Positions 1 through 5,813 of a DNA stretch of 25,606 nucleotides are shown piece by piece. Made by a program: the position numbers and the translations under genes. Below the pieces are notes generated by a model, which was not told where the DNA came from, did no database searches, and saw only the letters and a list, made by a program, of their open reading frames with translations. The stretch comes from a virus. The stretch is taken from IMG/VR virus record IMGVR_UViG_3300020442_000157, positions 1-25,606 of that record; one strand, written 5' to 3'. Numbering within the stretch: position 1 is the first letter of the stretch; each line of letters opens with the position of its first letter.

Positions 1-1
1 A

Positions 2-121
2 GAGGGTCAAGACGAAGAGGATAAGCAGAGACACTTAAACATTGTCAAGAATAAATTATCAGGTTGGCATGGTAGTGTGCATTGTGAGTTAGAATATCTT
101 ATTGCAAGGTACGTAGCATGA
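2..121 (+). CDS. C-terminal end of a probable replicative primase/helicase (partial)
   Basis: The frame is open from the window edge to a TGA that overlaps the next gene's ATG (ATGA). The visible 39 residues read like the end of a DnaB/T7 gp4-type helicase: an acidic stretch followed by a KNKLSGWHG segment, similar to the LKNRFxGxxG segment near the C-terminus of these helicases. Position directly before the nuclease and DNA polymerase supports this. The fragment has no Walker motifs, because those would lie upstream, so the function is inferred from a short match and context only. It could also be an unrelated hypothetical protein. Confidence 0.5.
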   Translation, partial: EGQDEEDKQRHLNIVKNKLSGWHGSVHCELEYLIARYVA

Positions 122-570
122 GGGATTTATTTGGATTTAAATTAAAGGAGAAAGCCATTGTTAAAGATACACTGGTATGCATTAAATGCAACACAACACA
201 ACCCATAGATCAATTCAATGCAATGAACTATGCTAGTGATAAACCATCAGAGATAAAAAGGACATGCAGAACTTGCATGAGAAACCAATCTAATTTAGTT
301 AAACAACTAAAGAAACAAAACCCATATCCTAATGAACATTATAAATGTCCTATATGCGACAGGGATATAGAAGAGATAGGCAAGTATAACCAACCACGTT
401 TACAGAATTGGGTGTTAGATCATTGCCATGAGACTGGTACATTCAGAGGGTGGCTATGCCATCACTGTAATGTAGGTCTAGGTGGATTCAAAGATAGCTT
501 GACAAGATTGAAAAAAGCTGTAGAATACATGACTAGACATAAGGAGACAGTAAATGAAGACAGTAATTGA
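118..570 (+). CDS. Endonuclease VII-like HNH/zinc nuclease
   Basis: This 150-residue protein carries the hallmark of the recombination endonuclease VII family (T4 gp49 type, a His-Me finger nuclease that cleaves branched DNA). A CPIC zinc pair at 77-80 is followed by DHCHETGTFRG at 101-111 and LCHHCNVGLGG at 113-123, giving the second zinc pair and the catalytic DHC-H core. A second CxxC pair set at Cys21/24 and Cys50/53 forms an N-terminal zinc knuckle. The start is backed by AAGG about 8 bases upstream and an ATGA overlap with the preceding gene. The 3' end overlaps the polymerase gene by 17 bases. The likely role is resolving branched replication or recombination intermediates. A homing-type nuclease is the alternative, but its coupled position in the operon argues for a phage housekeeping role. 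Confidence 0.88.
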   Translation: MRDLFGFKLKEKAIVKDTLVCIKCNTTQPIDQFNAMNYASDKPSEIKRTCRTCMRNQSNLVKQLKKQNPYPNEHYKCPICDRDIEEIGKYNQPRLQNWVLDHCHETGTFRGWLCHHCNVGLGGFKDSLTRLKKAVEYMTRHKETVNEDSN

Positions 571-2578
571 TGTAGAGAATACAGTACAAAAGCGTGAGGG
601 TAAGTTACACCTTGATCCTTTTGAAGAGAATAATGAATTAGTTATGGTAGGTGCATTGACTGAAACAGGAGATGAACATCTTATAAGAATGAGTGACGAC
701 AATGCATCCATAACAATACAATCCATACTAGACGAGACTACAGTAATGATAGGACATAATATTGTCCACGATTTAATGTGGCTATGGGAGTGTGGATTTA
801 AGTATGATGGCAAAGTATTTGATACCATGCTTGGTGAATACATACTACAAGAAGGACAGAAAGAATCCTTGACACTGGAGATGTGTGCAATGAGATATAA
901 TCTTGAGACTAAAAAACAAGATACGCTCAAAGAATATTTTAAGAAAGGATATTCAGTTGCTGACATACCACCTAATGAGTTATCTGATTACTTATCTGCT
1001 GACTTACATGCTACACAGCAGTTAGCAAATGAGATATACATAAAGCTATCATCAGATACATACAGCCACTTGTCTAATACAGTTGATCTTACTAATGACG
1101 TGGCACTGTGTCTAGCTAGGATTTATCGTGCTGGTTTTTGTGTTGATACTGATAAACTTAATGCTGTTCGTAATGACTTTACAAAAGAAAAGCAAGAGAT
1201 AGAAGAGGAGTTAATAAAAGAAACAAGATACTTCATGGGTGATACACCTATTAATTTAAACAGTCCTGAACAATTGTCATGGCTTATCTATTCTAGAAAA
1301 CCTAAAGATAAACACGATTGGGTTATGACATTCAACTCTCACATGCCAAAGGAAGAGTTTCGTAGTGCAATGAATGCTAAAGCAGACATATTAAGAAAGA
1401 CAAAGGCAGAGCAGTGTCATGTGTGTCATGGTCATGGCAAGATAAGAAAGACTAGAAAGGATGGCACACCTTATGCAAACGAGAATAGATGTGTAGAGTG
1501 TGATGGATTAGGATATAAGTTTATTCCTACATCTGAATTAGCAGGTATGGGTTTCACACCACCAACTGCAAAGTGGATATCTGCAAATGGATTTACTACA
1601 AGTAAGAATAGTTTACAGTACCTAAAGTCTGTTGCTCGTCAAAAGAATATGGATAGAGCAGAGAACTTTTTAGGTAAGGTTATTAGATTATCTGCATTAG
1701 ATAGTTATCTCTCTTCATTTGTTGAGGGTATATTTAATAATATAAAGTCTGACGGAAAGCTACACGTTAGATTATTACAACATCGCACAGCGACAGGTAG
1801 ATTTAGTGGAGCAGACCCTAACATGCAGAACATGCCAAGAGGTGGTACGTTTCCTGTTAAGCGTGTGTTCGTGTCACGATGGGATGGTGGTAAGATATTA
1901 GAAGCAGACTTTGCACAGTTAGAGTTTAGAACTGCTGCATATTTATCACAAGATGAAGTAGCAATGATGGAGATAAACAATGGGTTTGACGTACATAACT
2001 ATACTGCCAAGATTATTTCTGAAGGTGGTCAAAATATTAGTAGGCAAGAAGCGAAAGCACACACATTCGCACCACTCTACGGAGCTACAGGGTTTGGGAG
2101 GTCACCTGCTGAAGCAACGTATTATAGACAGTTCACGGAAAAGTACAAAGGCATCGCACTTTGGCATTCCAAATTGGCTAAAGAAGCTCTAAACGATGGC
2201 AGAATAAAGACACCATCAGGAAGATCGTTTGCTTTTCCTGATGTGCAGAGAAGGTTTAATGGTTCACCCACACACTTTACGCAGATAAAGAACTTTCCTG
2301 TACAGAGTTTTGCAACAGCAGATATTGTTCCTGTTACGTTGTTAGAGATTGAAAAAGAATTACAAAGTATGCAGTCATGTATAGTAAATACAGTACATGA
2401 TAGTATAGTAATAGATGTACACCCTAATGAGGTTGATAGCGTACTTGATGTAATAAAAAATACTAATGATAAATTGAAAATAATTGTTGACAAACAGTTC
2501 AAAATAGATTTAAATGTACCATTAGTATTAGAAGCAAAAATAGGTGATAATTGGCTTGACACAAAAGACGTTAGCTGA
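554..2578 (+). CDS. Family A DNA polymerase with 3'-5' exonuclease and internal DnaJ-like zinc module
   Basis: This 674-residue replicative polymerase is of the Pol I/T7 gp5 class. The proofreading exonuclease is N-terminal: Exo I D6/E8 (VIDVENT), Exo II GHNIVHD at 67-73 with Asp73, and Exo III YLSAD at 146-150. Residues about 284-325 hold a CHVCHGHG...CVECDGLG module with Cys288, 291, 313 and 316, a half DnaJ-type zinc finger. Polymerase motif A is EADFAQLEFR at 450-459, with Asp452 as metal ligand. Motif B is R497-K501-F505-Y509-G510. Motif C is VHDS with Asp616. Phe505 aligns with E. coli Phe762. The start has AAGGAG at 541-546 and lies inside the preceding gene. A central DnaJ-like domain in this enzyme is known from SAR116 phage HMO-2011, which is the main taxonomic clue here. 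Confidence 0.96.
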   Translation: MKTVIDVENTVQKREGKLHLDPFEENNELVMVGALTETGDEHLIRMSDDNASITIQSILDETTVMIGHNIVHDLMWLWECGFKYDGKVFDTMLGEYILQEGQKESLTLEMCAMRYNLETKKQDTLKEYFKKGYSVADIPPNELSDYLSADLHATQQLANEIYIKLSSDTYSHLSNTVDLTNDVALCLARIYRAGFCVDTDKLNAVRNDFTKEKQEIEEELIKETRYFMGDTPINLNSPEQLSWLIYSRKPKDKHDWVMTFNSHMPKEEFRSAMNAKADILRKTKAEQCHVCHGHGKIRKTRKDGTPYANENRCVECDGLGYKFIPTSELAGMGFTPPTAKWISANGFTTSKNSLQYLKSVARQKNMDRAENFLGKVIRLSALDSYLSSFVEGIFNNIKSDGKLHVRLLQHRTATGRFSGADPNMQNMPRGGTFPVKRVFVSRWDGGKILEADFAQLEFRTAAYLSQDEVAMMEINNGFDVHNYTAKIISEGGQNISRQEAKAHTFAPLYGATGFGRSPAEATYYRQFTEKYKGIALWHSKLAKEALNDGRIKTPSGRSFAFPDVQRRFNGSPTHFTQIKNFPVQSFATADIVPVTLLEIEKELQSMQSCIVNTVHDSIVIDVHPNEVDSVLDVIKNTNDKLKIIVDKQFKIDLNVPLVLEAKIGDNWLDTKDVS

Positions 2579-2610
2579 TATAACTAGAACACTTTATGAA
2601 AGGAGTTTAT

Positions 2611-3495
2611 ATGAATATAGATACGAATAATTTTGCAGACATGGCACAGAAGATGGGTATGGGAGTGGACATAACGCAAAAGAAACAGACAGCACAACTT
2701 GCTCGTCTTAAAATACAACACTCACCTATTATGGGTGAGGTTGAAGTCAAGGGTAAAAAGACTCAAGCTGCTATAGTCAATGGTGGTTCTTATAGAATTG
2801 ATGATTTAGCAAGTGAGAGTATATTCTACTCTGACGATGTAACAATCAGACCCTATGTACAAAGATTTATGTACAAGAAGTTTGTTAAACCTGAGTCAGG
2901 CAAAGGTTTCTACGTTAAAACTATTATGGCAGACAACTTAAATGTTGATCTGAAGGACAACATGGGTGGTTTTAATTGTGGTAAACCAGCAGGTTTTGTA
3001 AAAGACTATCAAGCATTGCCTGTAAAGACAAAGGAACTCTTGAAGAGTATTAAAAGAGTGAGGGTATTGATTGGAACACTATCAGCAGGGTCAGTTCTGA
3101 ATGCTGATGGTAATGATGTCATGGAGATTGGAGACTTACCATTTATTTGGGAAGTGGACAACCGAGATGCATTCAAGATTATGGGAGAACCTATAGCTAA
3201 AATAGGTAGTAGGAAACACCTTCCCGTACAGTACAAAATCAAGTTAGGTTCTGAACAACGAAAGTTGCCTAACGGAAATGCGTACTACCTACCTACTGCA
3301 ACTTTACAAGACGAAGTGTTGGAAGTAGAAGATAGCACACAAGATCATTTCTCTGACTTTATGCAATGGATTGAGAATTATAACTCTTATATCTTTAATG
3401 CATGGAATGATAAAGCAAAGCCTGAAGAGCTATCTAAGTCTGATAAAGATGTAGTATCAGAACTTGTTGATGTTGATGATGAAGTACCATTCTAA
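2611..3495 (+). CDS. Probable single-stranded DNA-binding protein with SSB-type acidic tail
   Basis: I chose the ATG at 2611 because AAAGGAG at 2599-2605 sits 5 bases before it. The in-frame ATG at 2596 lies 5' of that site and would place it inside the gene. The product is 294 residues. It ends with a very acidic tail closing in DVDDEVPF, close to the DDDIPF tip of bacterial SSB, which recruits replication partners, and comparable in role to the acidic, Phe-ending tail of T7 gp2.5. The body is a mixed, probably beta-rich fold with no motif I recognise. Its place between the polymerase and the exonuclease fits an ssDNA-coating replication protein. The TAA overlaps the next ATG by one base (TAATG). 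The function is inferred from tail and context. Confidence 0.7.
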   Translation: MNIDTNNFADMAQKMGMGVDITQKKQTAQLARLKIQHSPIMGEVEVKGKKTQAAIVNGGSYRIDDLASESIFYSDDVTIRPYVQRFMYKKFVKPESGKGFYVKTIMADNLNVDLKDNMGGFNCGKPAGFVKDYQALPVKTKELLKSIKRVRVLIGTLSAGSVLNADGNDVMEIGDLPFIWEVDNRDAFKIMGEPIAKIGSRKHLPVQYKIKLGSEQRKLPNGNAYYLPTATLQDEVLEVEDSTQDHFSDFMQWIENYNSYIFNAWNDKAKPEELSKSDKDVVSELVDVDDEVPF

Positions 3496-4355
3496 TGAAC
3501 TCAGCAGAAGAACTAAAGGTACACAGATATTTAGATAAGGCAGTTAAAGGCACTGCAACAATGAGTGATGACACAATTGAGCAGGTTGTGTCACACATAC
3601 GAGACAGCTTGAAGAAACAATTCTCTCCTCAACAGAAGGACTTTCGTATCAGGATGTCCAACATTGGCAGACCTTACTGTCAACTTTGGTTCTTAAAAAA
3701 CAAACCTGATTCACGTATACATCCACCTGCTAAGACGATAATGAATTTTATGATAGGTGATATCGTTGAAGCAGTATTCAAAGGGATACTACGTGAGTCA
3801 GGTGTTAAATACGAAGACGATAATAGTGAGGTGTCTCTAGAAATAGAGGGCAACAGTATTAAAGGAACGTATGATTTATCTATCAACGATTCAGTTGATG
3901 ACATTAAATCTGCATCTATGTGGTCTTACACAAATAAGTTTGTATCATTTGATACTATCAAGGACAGTGATCCGTTTGGTTATGTAGGACAACTAGCAGG
4001 TTATGCTAAAGCTGCCAAGAAGAAAGTTGGTGGTTGGTGGGTTATTAATAAGAACAATGCAGAGTTTAAATATATACCTGCTACTACATTGAACCTTGAT
4101 GAAGAGATAGATAAAATTAAAAAGACATTCAAACGTCTTGAAGAAAATAAATTTGAAAGGTGTTATGAAGCAGAAGATGAAACATTCAGAGGTAAACCTA
4201 CAGGTAACAAAGTTCTCAGTAAGAATTGTACCTTTTGTGAGTTTCGCTTTTCATGTTGGACTTCTCTTGTAGAGAAACCACAGATGGCATCACAGGCAAG
4301 AGAGCCTAAGATGATGTCCTATGTTTATGAAAAAGGAAAGGAGTACAATGTATGA
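3495..4355 (+). CDS. PD-(D/E)XK exonuclease, Cas4/RecB-like, with predicted Fe-S cluster
   Basis: This 286-residue nuclease shows the PD-(D/E)XK core: GTYD at 124-127 (Asp127), DDIK at 135-138 (Asp136, Lys138) and the RecB-family QxxxY motif as Q166-Y170. One cysteine before the core (Cys62, in PYCQLWF) and three after it (Cys245, 248, 254, in NCTFCEFRFSC) have the spacing of the 4Fe-4S staple of Cas4 and AddB nucleases. It probably resects DNA ends or degrades host DNA, the job done in T7 by the unrelated gp6 exonuclease. It is coupled by TAATG to the SSB-like gene upstream and by an ATGA overlap to the small gene downstream. Cas4 relatives are common in phages; there is no CRISPR context here. 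Confidence 0.85.
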   Translation: MNSAEELKVHRYLDKAVKGTATMSDDTIEQVVSHIRDSLKKQFSPQQKDFRIRMSNIGRPYCQLWFLKNKPDSRIHPPAKTIMNFMIGDIVEAVFKGILRESGVKYEDDNSEVSLEIEGNSIKGTYDLSINDSVDDIKSASMWSYTNKFVSFDTIKDSDPFGYVGQLAGYAKAAKKKVGGWWVINKNNAEFKYIPATTLNLDEEIDKIKKTFKRLEENKFERCYEAEDETFRGKPTGNKVLSKNCTFCEFRFSCWTSLVEKPQMASQAREPKMMSYVYEKGKEYNV

Positions 4356-4555
4356 CAACAACAATAGATGAAATGGCTGATATGATTAAGGAAAAAGAAA
4401 AAGAACTCTTTGAACTTAAAAAAGAATATCGTGAACGTAGATCAGAAGGTTTACGTCATGCTATTGAACAGCGTAAAGAAGCTGAAAAGTTAGTGCGTGA
4501 AGAAATGAAAGCACTTGGCTATGACTATGGTTCTACTGTACGTTATTGGTTGTAG
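4352..4555 (+). CDS. Small coiled-coil hypothetical protein
   Basis: This 67-residue, highly charged protein is almost entirely predicted helix. Lys/Glu-rich heptad-like stretches run from about residue 6 to 53, then a short tail contains LGYDYGSTVRYW. The gene overlaps the exonuclease stop by 4 bases (ATGA), and its TAG directly abuts the ATG of endonuclease I, so it is translated within the same run. No catalytic motif is visible and I do not recognise a family. Position suggests an accessory role in DNA metabolism, perhaps as a partner of a flanking nuclease, but that is only inference. Confidence 0.75.
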   Translation: MTTTIDEMADMIKEKEKELFELKKEYRERRSEGLRHAIEQRKEAEKLVREEMKALGYDYGSTVRYWL

Positions 4556-5011
4556 ATGTCAGCGTATAGTGCTAGACAGATAGCACGAAAGAATGGGTAT
4601 AGGAGTGGTTTAGAAGATACTCTTGCCACTTACCTAAAAGAATTAAAGGTAGCTTTCACATATGAAAAGCTAAAGATAGAATGGGAAGACCTTGCTTATC
4701 GCACCTATACCCCTGATTTTGTATTAGACAATGGTATAATAATAGAAACTAAAGGAATATTTAATACTTTAGATAGACGTAAACATAAGGCTATTAAAAA
4801 ACAACATCCTAAATTAGATATTCGTTTTGTGTTTACAAATAGTAAAAGAAAATTACGTAAAGGTGCAAAGTCTTCTTATGCACAGTGGTGTATCCGATAT
4901 GGGTTTCGTTATTGTGATAGAGTAATTCCCGAAGACTGGTTAAAAGAAAAGGGAAAGAAATTGACATTGACATTCATACCTTTTAAAGGTAGAAAAGTAA
5001 AAAGGAGTTAG
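4556..5011 (+). CDS. T7-like endonuclease I (Holliday-junction resolvase, gp3-like)
   Basis: This protein has 151 residues, against 149 in T7 gp3, and is recognisable along its length. RSGLE at 16-20 gives catalytic Glu20. YTPDF at 51-55 gives Asp54. IETKG at 63-67 gives Glu64 and Lys66. These match the T7 catalytic set Glu20, Asp55, Glu65 and Lys67. Further matches include DRRKHKAIKKQHPKLDIRFV in the middle and the C-terminal IPEDWLKE. The enzyme cuts four-way junctions and branched replication intermediates, and in T7 also helps break down host DNA. The start abuts the preceding stop without a clear ribosome-binding site, so translation is probably coupled. Confidence 0.96.
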   Translation: MSAYSARQIARKNGYRSGLEDTLATYLKELKVAFTYEKLKIEWEDLAYRTYTPDFVLDNGIIIETKGIFNTLDRRKHKAIKKQHPKLDIRFVFTNSKRKLRKGAKSSYAQWCIRYGFRYCDRVIPEDWLKEKGKKLTLTFIPFKGRKVKRS

Positions 5012-5012
5012 T

Positions 5013-5363
5013 ATGAAACCAATAGATAATAAACATTTTAAACCAGAAGATTTTGTGGTCAATGTAAGACCAATATTGGATAAAAAAAGAACATGGACAG
5101 GTCAAGTTGAAATAAATATTCTTTCATCAAGGGAGAATGGTCTATCTAATTTTGATAACGAATCGCTTTTTCATCTTTGTACATGCATGTCTGCTGTAAT
5201 TCCAATGATGGAAATGGACAAAGATTTATTGTTTGAGATAGAAGAGTTTATAAAAGAGTTAAAGAAAAATGATACAAAAGAGAATGATAAGTTGACAGTG
5301 CAAAGCAAAGATGGTAATGTCATCAAACTAGATTTTAAATCTGATACTGAAGGGAGTGCTTAA
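5013..5363 (+). CDS. Hypothetical early protein
   Basis: This 116-residue protein has no family I recognise. Visible features are a Met-rich central helix (about residues 52-66, CTCMSAVIPMMEMDK with two Cys), a Lys/Glu-rich helical stretch, and a final DGNVIKLDFKSDTEG strand-like tail. A strong ribosome-binding site (AAAAAGGAG) lies about 5 bases upstream of the ATG, stronger than for its coupled neighbours. The last base of its stop codon is shared with the ATG of the DUF3310 gene. No signal peptide or membrane segment is visible. Operon position places it with the replication and nucleotide genes. Confidence 0.8.
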   Translation: MKPIDNKHFKPEDFVVNVRPILDKKRTWTGQVEINILSSRENGLSNFDNESLFHLCTCMSAVIPMMEMDKDLLFEIEEFIKELKKNDTKENDKLTVQSKDGNVIKLDFKSDTEGSA

Positions 5364-5653
5364 TGAATGCTACAATGAAAGATATAATAGAATTTGAAAA
5401 GGGAAATACTGTAGATGAGTTCCTATCAGAAGAGTCTGATATGGTTAATCATCCACCACACTACAACCAAAAAGGTATTGAGTGTATTGATGCCATTGAA
5501 GCAGCAACAGACATAGGGTTTGAGTATTATCTACAAGGAAACATAATGAAATATCTATGGAGATATAGATACAAAGATGGTTCTCAAGATTTAAAGAAAG
5601 CTCTTTGGTATCTTAATAAATTAATAGAGATTAGAGATGCGAATAAAAGTTAG
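5363..5653 (+). CDS. DUF3310 (SaV-like) protein, related to part of T7 gp1.7 nucleotide kinase
   Basis: This 96-residue protein has the DUF3310 signature: NHPPHYN at 29-35, ECIDAIEAA at 40-48, then GNIMKYLWRY at 59-68, and DLKKALWYLNKLIE at 76-89. The domain occurs in many phages and in T7 gp1.7, which has been described as a nucleotide kinase acting on dTMP and dGMP. At 96 residues it is about the domain alone, roughly half of gp1.7, so whether it has kinase activity is open. It overlaps the upstream stop by one base and sits two genes before ribonucleotide reductase, which fits a nucleotide-pool role. Confidence 0.88.
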   Translation: MNATMKDIIEFEKGNTVDEFLSEESDMVNHPPHYNQKGIECIDAIEAATDIGFEYYLQGNIMKYLWRYRYKDGSQDLKKALWYLNKLIEIRDANKS

Positions 5654-5654
5654 G

Positions 5655-5813
5655 ATGTGGTTGAATCTAGACGTAGACCCTGAAGATTATTTAATACCTT
5701 CAGATGGAGACATCACGGAAGAGTTAGAAGATGGTATACGTGAATACATACACGATATTAATGGAGTAGAAATTAAAACAATGAAAGTAACACAGGAGAT
5801 AAAAGATGAATAA
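5655..5813 (+). CDS. Small acidic hypothetical protein (52 residues)
   Basis: A 52-residue reading frame exactly fills the gap between the DUF3310 gene and ribonucleotide reductase. It begins MWLNLDVDPEDYL one base after the upstream stop and ends with TAA 8 bases inside the reductase gene. It is strongly acidic, with many Asp/Glu residues and a helical ITEELEDGIREYI segment. The ribosome-binding site is weak, so coupling to the upstream gene is likely. The dense operon leaves no other use for this 150-base stretch, which is the main argument that it is real. Function is unknown. Its tail contains the ribosome-binding site of the reductase gene. Confidence 0.65.
   Translation: MWLNLDVDPEDYLIPSDGDITEELEDGIREYIHDINGVEIKTMKVTQEIKDE
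5794..5798 (+). promoter_or_regulatory. Ribosome-binding site of the ribonucleotide reductase gene
   Basis: AGGAG lies 7 bases before the ATG at 5806, inside the end of the small acidic gene. It fixes the reductase start and gives that gene its own translation signal in addition to coupling. Confidence 0.75.

Noticed and set aside
478-966. Reverse-strand open frame of 162 codons opposite the polymerase start
   Set aside because: Antisense shadow of two well-supported genes; Ser/Cys-rich composition and no matching context.
2596-2610. Earlier start for the SSB-like gene
   Set aside because: It would place the AAAGGAG ribosome-binding site inside the gene; the ATG at 2611 has ideal spacing.
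3495-4355. Cas4-like nuclease as sign of a CRISPR system
   Set aside because: No repeat-spacer array or other cas genes in the window; such nucleases are common phage replication proteins.
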